The notes beneath the pieces were generated by a model, which was given only the letters and a program-made list of their open reading frames with translations, made no database searches and was not told where the DNA came from. DNA of 64,000 nt, from NCBI GenBank assembly GCA_900466745.1, contig UBNE01000003.1, forward strand, positions 248,001 through 312,000, in the 5' to 3' direction. Numbering within the stretch: position 1 is the first letter of the stretch; every line of letters starts with the position of its first letter. The position numbers and the translations under genes are program-made. Source of the DNA: Hyphomicrobiales bacterium (GTDB lineage Bacteria > Pseudomonadota > Alphaproteobacteria > Rhizobiales > Beijerinckiaceae). Of the stretch, positions 43,319-52,793 are shown one piece after another.

Positions 43319-45310
43319 TCAACCCTGCTGCTCCAGCGCCTGCCGCACGAGGCGGTGGAAGCCGTAGACGTCGTCGAAGCGCGTGACGTGGCCGTCGGCG
43401 CCGATGACGATGGTGTTGTAGACGAGGTGGATCGGCAGCGGCTCGGGCAGGTTGATGCGGCGCTCGCCCTTGCCGATCAGCTTCTTCAGCCGCTCGCTGG
43501 TCCAGTCGGGCCCGAGCACCTGGTCGGCCAGGGCGAAGGGATTCTCCACCCGCACGCAGCCATGGCTGAAGGCGCGCTTGTCGGCGCCGAAGAGACGGCG
43601 GCTCGGCGTGTCGTGCAGATAGACCGCATGCTCGTTGGGGAACATGAACTTGATCCAGCCGAGCGCGTTGCGCTCGCCCGGCGGCTGGCGCACCGAGATG
43701 CCGCCGCCCTTGGTGCGGGTGACGACGTAGCCGCGCTTGGCCGCGTAATCGGGGTCGGCCGCGAGCCCGGGCAGGAATTCCTTCTTCAGGATCGAGGGCG
43801 GCACGTACCAGGACGGGTTGACGACGACATGGTCCATCTTGTGTGAGAAGATCGGCGTTGCCGAGCCGGGCTTGCCGATCACCGTGCGGGCGTCGAGGAG
43901 CGTGCGGCCGTCGCGGATCACGCGCACGCGCATCTCGGGCACGTTGACCATGATGTGCTTGGCGCCGAGATCGGGCGGCAGCCAGCGCCAGCGCTCCATC
44001 TGGGCGATGATGTCCTCTTCGCCGCGGGCCGCGGCCGGCTTGCCGAGCGCGGCGACGGTGCGCTCGCTGAGGATGCCGTTGGCGGGCAGGCCCGCCTTCT
44101 TCTGGAAATCGGCCAGAGCCAGCGCGGTCGAGCGGTCGAACACCGAATCGTCGCTCGGGCCGAGGCCGAGGCGGGCGCGCACCAGCGGCACGCGCTCGTC
44201 GCGCATGCCGAGCTTGAGCGTCGGCCCGGCCGGGATGCGCACCAGCGGCGTGTCGTCGAGATGCTCGCGCAGCTCGGCGAGCTTGGCCTTGAGGCGGCGG
44301 TACTGCTCGTGCGGCGGGTTGTAGGCGGCGAGCACCTTGCCCGCATCGGCGGCGCCGGCGAGCTCGGAGAGCACCTCCGTGGCCGAGGGCAGGTAGAGTG
44401 TCGGCGTGATCAGCTTGGAGAGCCGGCGCGGATCGAGGCGGCCGCCGCGCGCGTCGCGGGCGTAGAGCACGGCGAGCGCCGAGAGCCGGACATCGGCGGC
44501 GGCGAGCTTGGCCCTGTCGCTCAGCTCGAAGACGGGGAGGGCGTAGTCGGTCGGGCGCAGGCCGTCATCGGCGGCCCGCTCGAGCTGCGCGACGATCTGC
44601 TTGCCGGCTGCGGTCCAGCCCTTGGCGTCGATCCAGAACGGCTTGTTCTCGTTGGCCTGGTAGGCGGCGACGATCTCGGCACGCTCGCGCTCGCCGAGGC
44701 GGCGGACGGCGACGGCCTCGCTGGCCTGCGCCGCGATGTCGGCCGCGAAGGCGAGGCCCGGCGGCACGGCGATCACCACCTTCGGCAGCTCGGGCGGCGG
44801 CGTCAGCGCCTCGATCGTCCGCAGCGGGCCGGGGGCGGCCTCGGCGGGCGGCTGCGCGACCGAGGCCGGCGCGACGGTTTCCGGGACGGGCTGGGCCGGA
44901 GCCGCCTGGACGGGCGCGGCCTCGGCCGGGGCGGGGCCCGCCGGCTCGGCCGATTTCGAGGCCGGCACGAGGGCCGGGTCGAGAGCGGGCATCTCGACCG
45001 GCGGGATGTCGAGCGCGACCGGCTCGTCTTCGTTCTCGACGGGGGCGGTGGCGTCGATCTCGGCCGTGCCGCGCAGCCTGGCGCCGCTCGCCACGGTGCC
45101 GGTGACGATGTCGCTCTCCGGCGCCGGAGCGGCGGCCGCGGCCTGGCCGGGTCCTTCGCCGTCGGGCAGCCTGAGCTGTGGCATCTCGGGCAGCGGCACG
45201 CCGGCGGCGGGATCGACGGTGCGAGCGCTTTCGGCCAGCACCGGGGCGCAGCTCAGCATGATGGCCAGGGCGGATGCCGAGGTCAGGTTCGCCCAGTGGC
45301 GACGAGGCAT
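43319..45310 (-). CDS. L,D-transpeptidase (YcbB-like)
   Basis: A 663-residue periplasmic enzyme making 3-3 peptidoglycan cross-links. The start at 45310 (MPRRHW) gives a signal peptide ending VLAES. A Pro/Ala-rich linker spans about 30-190, then a scaffold domain, a PG-binding helix bundle (FDRSTALALADFQKKAGLPANGILSERTVAAL) and the YkuD domain with catalytic SHGCVRVENP. The longer frame to 45436 has no ribosome site. Located between the DUF882 protein and a response regulator, all leftward. Confidence 0.9.
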   Translation of the reverse strand: MPRRHWANLTSASALAIMLSCAPVLAESARTVDPAAGVPLPEMPQLRLPDGEGPGQAAAAAPAPESDIVTGTVASGARLRGTAEIDATAPVENEDEPVALDIPPVEMPALDPALVPASKSAEPAGPAPAEAAPVQAAPAQPVPETVAPASVAQPPAEAAPGPLRTIEALTPPPELPKVVIAVPPGLAFAADIAAQASEAVAVRRLGERERAEIVAAYQANENKPFWIDAKGWTAAGKQIVAQLERAADDGLRPTDYALPVFELSDRAKLAAADVRLSALAVLYARDARGGRLDPRRLSKLITPTLYLPSATEVLSELAGAADAGKVLAAYNPPHEQYRRLKAKLAELREHLDDTPLVRIPAGPTLKLGMRDERVPLVRARLGLGPSDDSVFDRSTALALADFQKKAGLPANGILSERTVAALGKPAAARGEEDIIAQMERWRWLPPDLGAKHIMVNVPEMRVRVIRDGRTLLDARTVIGKPGSATPIFSHKMDHVVVNPSWYVPPSILKKEFLPGLAADPDYAAKRGYVVTRTKGGGISVRQPPGERNALGWIKFMFPNEHAVYLHDTPSRRLFGADKRAFSHGCVRVENPFALADQVLGPDWTSERLKKLIGKGERRINLPEPLPIHLVYNTIVIGADGHVTRFDDVYGFHRLVRQALEQQG

Positions 45311-45416
45311 AGTCGCTTTCCCGATAAAGGCCGGATCGCGCTCATTCCTGCGTGACTCGGCCGGCTTCGACAAGGTGCGGAGGCGCAACAGCCTCCCGCT
45401 TTTCATCCGTCGCGGC

Positions 45417-46913
45417 TCAGGCCGCATCGGTTTCATCGGACCTGCCCTCGCTTTCGAGCAGCCCGTAATCCTTCAGCTTGCGGTAGAGCGTCGAGCGCCC
45501 GATGCCGAGCTTGCGCGAGACCTCGGACATGTGGCCGCGATAGTGCTGCAGGGCGAAGGTGATGATCTCGCGCTCCAGCTCGTCGAGCCGGCGCATGTCG
45601 GAGCCGGCGACCAGCTCGAGCGCGTTCGGGTCGCGCACCGGCATGTGGATGATGCGCGGCGGCGCCTCGGCCCGCCCCTCGGCCGGGCCGAGCTGGGCCG
45701 GCGCCGCCGGGATCTGGACGTCGTAGCCTTCCATCTGCGCCGCGACCTGCGGGAACTCGGCGAGGCCGAGCTCGGGGCCGTCGGCCAGGACCACGGCGCG
45801 GAACATCGCGTTCTCGAGCTGGCGGACATTGCCCGGCCAGTCGTAGCGCACGATCAGCGTCATCGCCTCGTCGGTGATGCCGCCGAGCTTCTTGCCCTCC
45901 TCCGCCGCGAAGCGGGCGAGGAAGCCGCGGGCGAGGTCGGGAATGTCCTCGCGACGCTGGCGCAGCGGCGGCAGCGTGATCGGGAAGACGTTGAGGCGGT
46001 AATAGAGGTCCTCGCGGAAATCGCCGCGCTTGACCTGGTCGAGCAGGCTCTTGTTGGTGGCGGAGATGACGCGGATGTCGACCCGCACCGATTTCTTGCC
46101 GCCGACCGGGTCGACCTCGCTCTCCTGGATGGCACGCAGCAGCTTGACCTGGGCGTCGAGCGGCAATTCGCCGACCTCGTCGAGGAAGAGCGTGCCGCCG
46201 TTGGCCTCGACGAACTTGCCGAGATGGCGCTCGGTGGCGCCGGTGAAGGCGCCCTTCTCATGGCCGAACAGGATGGATTCGACGAGGTTGTGCGGAATCG
46301 CGCCGCAATTCACCGTGACGAAGGGCTTGCCCCTGCGGTCGCTCGAGCCCTGGATGGCGCGGGCCAGCACCTCCTTGCCGACGCCGGATTCGCCTTCGAT
46401 CAGGATCGGGATGTTGGATTTCGCCGCCCGCTCGGCCAGCCGGACGACGCGGGCCATGTCCGGGCTCTTGGTGGTGAGGTCGCGGAAGCCGAGCGTGTTG
46501 GAGGCGCGGCGCTTGATGTGGCGCAATTCATGTTCGAGGGCGCCGAGCTTCAGAGCGTTCTTGAGCGAGACCTGCAGGCGCTCGGCGCCGACGGGCTTGA
46601 CCACGAAATCGACCGCCCCGGCGCGCATCGCCGCGACCACGGTCTCGATCGAGCCGTTCGCGGTCTGCACGATGGCGGGCTTGCCGATCTCGCGCTCGCG
46701 CAGGGCTGCGAGCACGCCCATGCCGTCCAGCCCCGGCATGTTGAGGTCGAGCACGATGGCGTCGATCGCCTCGCCGTCCGGCCCGGCCAGCAGCGTCACG
46801 GCGGCCTGCCCGTCCTCCACCGCGACGACGTCATAGCCGAAGCGCTTGAGCATCGCGTCGAGAAGGCGGCGCTGGACGGGATCGTCGTCGACGACGAGAA
46901 CGGTGGCGGTCAT
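45417..46913 (-). CDS. Sigma-54-dependent NtrC-family response regulator
   Basis: A 498-residue regulator. Receiver domain (1-120) with phospho-acceptor D56 in VLDLNMPG. AAA+ domain with Walker A GESGVGKE, the sigma-54 contact motif GAFTGA and Walker B GTLFLDEVGEL. A Fis-type HTH at the end (VSRKLGIGRSTLYRKLKDYG). The start at 46913 has GAGGTG upstream. No histidine kinase is adjacent. It might regulate the cell-wall genes downstream, but no site was identified. Confidence 0.93.
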   Translation of the reverse strand: MTATVLVVDDDPVQRRLLDAMLKRFGYDVVAVEDGQAAVTLLAGPDGEAIDAIVLDLNMPGLDGMGVLAALREREIGKPAIVQTANGSIETVVAAMRAGAVDFVVKPVGAERLQVSLKNALKLGALEHELRHIKRRASNTLGFRDLTTKSPDMARVVRLAERAAKSNIPILIEGESGVGKEVLARAIQGSSDRRGKPFVTVNCGAIPHNLVESILFGHEKGAFTGATERHLGKFVEANGGTLFLDEVGELPLDAQVKLLRAIQESEVDPVGGKKSVRVDIRVISATNKSLLDQVKRGDFREDLYYRLNVFPITLPPLRQRREDIPDLARGFLARFAAEEGKKLGGITDEAMTLIVRYDWPGNVRQLENAMFRAVVLADGPELGLAEFPQVAAQMEGYDVQIPAAPAQLGPAEGRAEAPPRIIHMPVRDPNALELVAGSDMRRLDELEREIITFALQHYRGHMSEVSRKLGIGRSTLYRKLKDYGLLESEGRSDETDAA

Positions 46914-47118
46914 GACACCTCGAAAGACGGCGCGACGGGACGGCGGGACGATGGCTCCGGGGGAATCGCCTGTTCCGTTCTGGGGCATCGTCGGCCAGAA
47001 GGGTTAAGCGGAGTTTAAATCCGCCGCCCCCGGACGATGAGGCGCGCCGCCGAGATTGATCGAGCGGCGGATGCCGGCCTAAGTGATGAGAGGCCCCGAG
47101 CGGCGAGACGGAGAGAGC

Positions 47119-48975
47119 ATGCTGTTCCAGACGATGCGAGCCCAGATTGTTCACGGCCAGGCGGCGGCGCAGGGCAGCGGCGCTGCCGTCGACGCGGCGC
47201 TGGGCGAACTGCCGGAATGGAATCTGGACGATCTCTATCCCGGCATGGAGTCGGCCGCCTTCAAGGACGATCTCGCCCGGGCCTTCACCGAGGCGCAGGC
47301 GCTGGCCGGGCGCTATCGCGGCAAGCTCGCCGAACTGGCCGGCCGGCCCGACGGCAGCGCGCTGCTGGCCGAGGCGGTCCGGGCCTATGAGAGCCTGAGC
47401 GATCTGCTCGGCCGGATCGGCGCCTATGCCGGGCTGGTCTATTCCGGCGACACCACCGATCCCAAGCGCGCCAAGTTCTACGGCGACACGCAGGACAAGC
47501 TCAACGCGGCGATCACGGAATTGCTGTTCTTCGAGCTCGAGCTCAACCGGATCGAGCCGGAGGTGCTGGCGAAGGTCGCGGGGGAGGCGCCGCTCTCGCA
47601 CTGGAAGCCCTGGCTCGACGACCTCGCCAAGGACAAGCCGCACCAGCTCGACGACCGGCTGGAGGCGCTGTTCCACGAGAAGTCGATGACGGGCGCCGCC
47701 GCCTGGAACCGCCTCTTCGACGAGACCATCGCGGCGCTGCGCTTCGAGCTCGACGGCGAGGAGCTGACGCTGGAGCTGACGCTCAACAAATTGCAGGACG
47801 CCGATGGCGAGGTGCGCCGCAAGGCGGCCGAGGCGCTGAGCAAGGTCTTCCGCAAGGAATTGCGGATCTTCGCGCTGATCACCAACACGCTCGCCAAGGA
47901 CAAGGAGATCTCCGACCGCTGGCGCAAGTTCGAGGACGTCGCGGATTCGCGCCATCTGGCCAATCGGGTCGAGCGCGAGGTGGTGGACGCGCTCGTGTCC
48001 GCGGTGCGCGAGGCCTATCCGCGCCTCTCGCATCGCTATTATCGCCTGAAGGCGAAATGGTTCGGCCGCGAGGCGCTGGATTTCTGGGACCGCAACGCGC
48101 CGCTGCCGCAGGTCGAGCAGCGCACCATCCCCTGGAACGAGGCGCGCGACACGGTGCTCTCGGCCTATGGCGCCTTCTCGCCGAAGATGGCCGAGATCGC
48201 GCGGCGCTTCTTCGACCAGCGCTGGATCGACGCGCCGCCGCGTCCCGGCAAGGCACCGGGCGCCTTCGCGCATCCCACGGTGCCCTCCGCGCACCCCTAT
48301 GTGCTGCTGAACTACCAGGGCAAGCCGCGCGACGTGATGACGCTGGCGCATGAGCTGGGGCATGGCGTGCACCAGGTGCTGGCGGCGCCGAACGGGGCGC
48401 TGATGGCGCCGACGCCGCTGACGCTGGCCGAGACGGCGAGCGTCTTCGGCGAGATGCTGACCTTCCGTCGCCTGCTCGACGGCACGACCGATCCGAAGCA
48501 GCGCAAGGCGATGCTGGCGGCGAAGGTCGAGGACATGATCAACACGGTGGTGCGCCAGATCGCCTTCTACTCTTTCGAGCGCAAGGTCCACGAGGCGCGC
48601 CGGCAAGGCGAGCTGACCGCCGAGGCGCTATGCGACCTGTGGATGGGCGTGCAGGCCGAGAGCCTGGGGCCGGCGATCCGGCTGTCGAGCGGCTACGAGC
48701 CGTATTGGTGCTACATCCCGCACTTCATCCATTCGCCGTTCTACGTCTACGCCTATGCCTTCGGCGACTGCCTGGTGAACTCGCTCTACGGCGTCTACCA
48801 GAGCGCGGCGGAGGGCTTCCAGGACCGCTATTTCGCCCTGCTCGCGGCCGGCGGCAGCAAGCCCTATGGCGAATTGCTGCAGCCGTTCGGCCTCGACGCC
48901 AAGGACCCCGGCTTCTGGCAGATCGGGCTTCGGATGATCGAGGGGATGATCGTCGAGCTGGAAGGGATGGAGTAG
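47119..48975 (+). CDS. pepF: Oligoendopeptidase F-like M3 metallopeptidase
   Basis: A 618-residue cytoplasmic metallopeptidase. The zinc site HELGH is at about residues 411-415, in TLAHELGHGVHQV, with the downstream Glu in TLAETASVFGEML. N-terminal helical lobes carry WNLDDLYPGME. The start at 47119 follows GGAGAG. It hydrolyses short peptides. Divergent from the response regulator. Confidence 0.93.
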   Translation: MLFQTMRAQIVHGQAAAQGSGAAVDAALGELPEWNLDDLYPGMESAAFKDDLARAFTEAQALAGRYRGKLAELAGRPDGSALLAEAVRAYESLSDLLGRIGAYAGLVYSGDTTDPKRAKFYGDTQDKLNAAITELLFFELELNRIEPEVLAKVAGEAPLSHWKPWLDDLAKDKPHQLDDRLEALFHEKSMTGAAAWNRLFDETIAALRFELDGEELTLELTLNKLQDADGEVRRKAAEALSKVFRKELRIFALITNTLAKDKEISDRWRKFEDVADSRHLANRVEREVVDALVSAVREAYPRLSHRYYRLKAKWFGREALDFWDRNAPLPQVEQRTIPWNEARDTVLSAYGAFSPKMAEIARRFFDQRWIDAPPRPGKAPGAFAHPTVPSAHPYVLLNYQGKPRDVMTLAHELGHGVHQVLAAPNGALMAPTPLTLAETASVFGEMLTFRRLLDGTTDPKQRKAMLAAKVEDMINTVVRQIAFYSFERKVHEARRQGELTAEALCDLWMGVQAESLGPAIRLSSGYEPYWCYIPHFIHSPFYVYAYAFGDCLVNSLYGVYQSAAEGFQDRYFALLAAGGSKPYGELLQPFGLDAKDPGFWQIGLRMIEGMIVELEGME

Positions 48976-49063
48976 GGCAGCGGCCGCTGCTCGGGCAGTC
49001 GGCAGTCGGGAGGCGGAACGCAGGGCAATCGACCGTCGGCTGCCTATTGCCGGCCGCCCCTCT

Positions 49064-50641
49064 TCAGAACTGCACCCTCAGGCCGAGCTGCGAGACATTC
49101 GCGGTATAATCGGCGCCGATCGCCGACGAGTTCAGCATCTCATGGGTGAAGCTGGCGCGGATCGCGAAGGTCCGGGTCAGCTTGTATTCGAGCCGGGCGC
49201 CGATATTCGTGTAGTCCTCGCGCAGGCCCTGGCCCTCATATTCTGTGCGGCTGAAATTGGTGAAGCCGGTGATGGTGAAGTTGCGGCGCAGCGCATGGGC
49301 GACTTCCAGCGTGGCGCGCCGGACCGTGGTGCCGGAGGAGCCGGCGATGGTGGTGTCGCCGAGCTCGGCGGTGCCGCGCAGGGTCACCGTTGTCAGCGCC
49401 GTCGGCGACCAGAGGATCGAGGCGTCGCCGACGAAGCCGCGCAGGTCCTTCAGCCGCCCGTCCTCGTAGCGCCGGTTCTGGTAGCCGCCGGAGACCTCAC
49501 CGGTCAGTTGCCGGCTGATCTCGAAGGTCGAGCCGAGCCTGGCCGTCATGCCGTCGGAGGAGCGCCGGTAGCCGTTGCTGTCGACGGTCTCGTCGAAATC
49601 GCGCCGGTCGATCTCGGCCTGGACGAAGGGCTTGAAGCCGGGCGTGACCTCGTAGGCCGCGCGCAGGCGCAGGCCGTAATCGGTCAGGTTGCGGTCCTTC
49701 TGCGAGAGGAGCGCGCCGCTGCTGAGCCGGGCGTCCTCGTAGTCGCTGCGGTCGACCGAGCCGCGCAGCGTGAGCTGCAGCCGGTTGATGTCGTGGGTGA
49801 CCCCGGCCGAGCCGCCATATTGCCAGACCAGAGGCCGGCCCTGGACATTGGCCGTGAGGTCGGGCGAGCCGGGGCGCTGGGTGTCGAGGTTGAGCCGGCT
49901 TTCGAGCAGGATGCGGGTGTCGCGCGAGGCGTCGAGCCTGAGATCGAGATTGCCCTGGGCGTCGGGGCGGGAAGCCTCGCGGTTACGGAAGAAGTCGGTA
50001 TAGCCGCCGCGCAGCCGCCCGGACAGCTCGTGCACGCGCCAGTCCGACTGCACCGCGAGCTCGCCTTCGTAGCGCCCGAAGGCCGAGCCCTTGGTGCCGG
50101 GCGTGGCGCTGCGCTCCGGGTTGGTGTCGTAGCCGAAGAACGGGGTGATCGCCGGCTTCAGCGTGACGCCGCCGACGCGCAGGCCGAGCGCCGCCCAGGG
50201 ATCCTCCTCGATGGCCGTGCGCCGGCGCGGGGGCGGGGCGGCCGGCATCGGCACGGGCAAGGTGGTCACGGCGGGGGGCGGCGCCCGGAACTGGCGCTGC
50301 GTGACGCCGCGCAAGGCCGGAGCCTGCACCGGCACGCTCGCATAGGGCGGCCGGCGCGACGAGATGGCGGAGGCCTGGTCCTGGATGAGCGAGGCGGGGT
50401 CGCGGATCGCCTGCGGATCGGCCGAGACGGGCGCCAGCGGGGGATCGGGCGCGGCCGGGGGCTGGGCGATGTAGTCCGGCGTGCCGGTCCGGAGGCCGTT
50501 GCGCGGCTGCTGCGCGGCCGCCGGCAGGCCGGCGAGCCCCAGCCCCGCCAGCGCGCAGCCGGATATCAGCAGGGTCTTGACGCGGCCGGACACGGGTTTT
50601 GCGGCGCTCCAGAGTGGCAGAAAGTGCCAGCGGCAGGTCAC
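49064..50641 (-). CDS. Outer-membrane beta-barrel protein
   Basis: A 525-residue frame. A GTG at 50593 would give a cleaner signal peptide (about 26 residues, ending AAAQ), so the true protein may be 509 residues. A Pro-rich linker (to about residue 145) is followed by about 370 residues of alternating polar/aromatic strands (for example GYQNRRYEDGRLKDLRG, NFSRTEYEGQGL), ending in a terminal Phe (LGLRVQF) as needed for BAM insertion. It resembles the OMP beta-barrel 2 family of alphaproteobacteria. The transported or bound substrate is unknown. Confidence 0.85.
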   Translation of the reverse strand: MTCRWHFLPLWSAAKPVSGRVKTLLISGCALAGLGLAGLPAAAQQPRNGLRTGTPDYIAQPPAAPDPPLAPVSADPQAIRDPASLIQDQASAISSRRPPYASVPVQAPALRGVTQRQFRAPPPAVTTLPVPMPAAPPPRRRTAIEEDPWAALGLRVGGVTLKPAITPFFGYDTNPERSATPGTKGSAFGRYEGELAVQSDWRVHELSGRLRGGYTDFFRNREASRPDAQGNLDLRLDASRDTRILLESRLNLDTQRPGSPDLTANVQGRPLVWQYGGSAGVTHDINRLQLTLRGSVDRSDYEDARLSSGALLSQKDRNLTDYGLRLRAAYEVTPGFKPFVQAEIDRRDFDETVDSNGYRRSSDGMTARLGSTFEISRQLTGEVSGGYQNRRYEDGRLKDLRGFVGDASILWSPTALTTVTLRGTAELGDTTIAGSSGTTVRRATLEVAHALRRNFTITGFTNFSRTEYEGQGLREDYTNIGARLEYKLTRTFAIRASFTHEMLNSSAIGADYTANVSQLGLRVQF

Positions 50642-50764
50642 GCGCCCCGGGGAAGGCGCATGGTTAACGGAGTTAGAACGAACAGGGTTAACGACCCGTC
50701 AACGCGGCGGCGGCCGGCGCATCGGCGGTGGAAATGCGGCGCCGGCCCGTGCTACAGCGCCGCC

Positions 50765-51739
50765 ATGACCGACGAGATCCGCGCCTCCGCGCTCCGCACC
50801 ATCGCCACCGAACGGGAGGGGCTCGACACCCTCCATGCGGCGCTCGACAACGGGCTCGGAGACCCCTTCGCCGAGGCGGTGGCGCTGATCCTCGGCGCGA
50901 GCGGGCGCGTGATCGTCTCCGGCATGGGCAAGTCCGGCCATGTCGGGCGCAAGCTCGCCGCGACGCTGGCCTCGACCGGCACGCCCGCGCATTTCGTCCA
51001 TCCGGCCGAGGCCAGCCATGGCGATCTCGGCATGGTGCGGCCCGAGGACGTGGTGATCGCGCTGTCCTGGTCCGGGGAGACGGCGGAGCTTGCCGCGCTC
51101 GTCGGCTATACGCGGCGCTTCCGCGTCGGGCTGATCGCCTTCACCGCCAATCCCGAGAGCACGCTGGGCCGGGAGGCCGATGTCGCGCTGATCCTGCCCA
51201 AGGCGACGGAAGCCTGCCCGAACGGGCTCGCCCCCACCACTTCGACGACGATGCAGATCGCGCTTGGCGACGCGCTGGCGGTGGCGCTGCTGGAGGCGCG
51301 CGGCTTCTCGCGGCAGGATTTCTTCGTCTACCACCCGGGCGGCAAGCTCGGCGCCCAGCTCAAGACGGTCGAGAGCATCATGCATCGCGGCGCGGAGCTG
51401 CCGCTGATCGGACTCGACACCGCGCTGCCGGACGTGATCGCGATGATCTCGCAGAAGAGCTTCGGCTGCGCCGTCGTGATGGACCTCGACGGCAGGCTGG
51501 CCGGCGTCGTCACCGACGGCGATCTGCGCCGTAAGGCGGCGATGGCGGGCGGAGCCGCGCTCAGGGCGCGCGACATCATGACCGTCAATCCGCGTCGCGT
51601 CGGGCCGGAGACGCTCGCCGTCGAGGCGCTGGAGCTGGTCAACCGCCTGCGGATCACGGCGCTGATCGTCGCCGATGCGGAAGAGCGGCCGGTCGGGCTC
51701 GTCCATGTCCACGACCTGCTGGCGATGGGCGTGGCGTAA
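50765..51739 (+). CDS. kdsD: Arabinose-5-phosphate isomerase
   Basis: A 324-residue enzyme converting ribulose-5-phosphate to arabinose-5-phosphate for KDO/lipopolysaccharide synthesis. SIS domain (about 35-175) with VSGMGKSGHVGRKLAATLAS and LAPTTSTTMQIALGDALAVAL, then two CBS domains. Normal length. It is the only LPS-related gene in view. Confidence 0.95.
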   Translation: MTDEIRASALRTIATEREGLDTLHAALDNGLGDPFAEAVALILGASGRVIVSGMGKSGHVGRKLAATLASTGTPAHFVHPAEASHGDLGMVRPEDVVIALSWSGETAELAALVGYTRRFRVGLIAFTANPESTLGREADVALILPKATEACPNGLAPTTSTTMQIALGDALAVALLEARGFSRQDFFVYHPGGKLGAQLKTVESIMHRGAELPLIGLDTALPDVIAMISQKSFGCAVVMDLDGRLAGVVTDGDLRRKAAMAGGAALRARDIMTVNPRRVGPETLAVEALELVNRLRITALIVADAEERPVGLVHVHDLLAMGVA

Positions 51740-51895
51740 CCCGCCCCGCCATGCTCGGGCTCGACCCGGGCATCGCATGACGCTGCCGGTTCCCCGGCCC
51801 GCTCAGCCCGAGAGTCCCGGATCGGCGCTGCGCTTGCGGGGCATGGCGCGGGCTCGTGACGGAAGCCTTGCTTCCGGCGCCTTCCTGCCTATCTG

Positions 51896-51916
51896 AAGCT
51901 CCAGGAACTACAGCTT
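51896..51916 (+). promoter_or_regulatory. MerR-type operator candidate
   Basis: AAGCT (51896-51900) and AGCTT (51912-51916) flank an 11-base spacer, ahead of the ribosome site (TGGAGG) and the start at 51928. MerR-family operators are dyads like this within elongated promoter spacers. Autoregulation is inferred. Confidence 0.35.
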
Positions 51917-51927
51917 TGGAGGCTGCG

Positions 51928-52374
51928 ATGACGGCGATGCAGAAGCTCGAACGCGTGATGCCGATCGGCGCGCTGGCGGAGCGCACCGGCGTCAAGGTCG
52001 AGACCATCCGCTATTACGAGCAGGTCGGGCTCCTGCCGCCGCCGGAGCGCTCCGAGGGCAACCAGCGCCGCTACGGCAGGCGCCATGCCGAGCGCCTCGC
52101 CTTCATCAAGCACGCGCGCGACCTCGGCTTCGCGGTCGACAACATCCGCACGCTGCTCAGGCTTTCCGACACGCCCGGCATCGCCTGCGACGAGGCGCAT
52201 GCGATCTCGGTCGCGCATCTGCAGGAGGTGCGGGACAAGATCGCCCGGCTGCGCTCGCTGGAGACGGAGCTGGAGCGCATCGCCACGACCTGCTCGGGCG
52301 GCGTCGCGGCCTGCGACTGCGCCATCATCGAGGCGCTGGCCGACCACCGGCAATGCAGCCACGCCCATCATTGA
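51928..52374 (+). CDS. MerR-family metal-type regulator
   Basis: A 148-residue regulator. MerR HTH (MPIGALAERTGVKVETIRYYEQVGLLPPPER), dimerisation coiled coil (about 85-115) and a C-terminal cysteine cluster: C122 (in TTCSGGV), then C128 and C130 (in ACDCAI), plus a His-rich end (QCSHAHH). These suit a soft or transition metal sensor. The start at 51928 has GGAGG upstream; the frame opens at 51856. The target gene is not visible. Confidence 0.88.
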   Translation: MTAMQKLERVMPIGALAERTGVKVETIRYYEQVGLLPPPERSEGNQRRYGRRHAERLAFIKHARDLGFAVDNIRTLLRLSDTPGIACDEAHAISVAHLQEVRDKIARLRSLETELERIATTCSGGVAACDCAIIEALADHRQCSHAHH

Positions 52375-52793
52375 GGCGGCCGTTGCGACCCGACGCATCG
52401 GGGGCGCGTCGCATGGTGCGGCGATCCCGGGTCCGCGCTTCGCTCGGCCCGGCGCGACCCGGCGTTTTCGCCTTGGGGGAGGAGGTTACGGATTTGCTCT
52501 CGTTTCCGCGCCGGAAAGCCTTACATAAAGGACATGCCGGGACGGTTCAGCGCCGTCCTCGTTTCGGTTTGGCAAGAGGGCGGGTGATGCCGGTATTGCA
52601 TGTGTCGGCGGGCTTCCGGCCCGGCGAGGGGAACAAACCCCGATTCTGCCGGAGTCAGCGATTCGGCCTCGCTTCGTTCCGGGCCCGTTCTCGCCGGCCC
52701 CGCTCCTGACCCAGTCCACGCCCCCGCCCGGCCAGCCCGGGGCTCCAGCGGAGTCCATGGCGGCCGGACGGGCGAGAAGATCGGCTTCCCGTC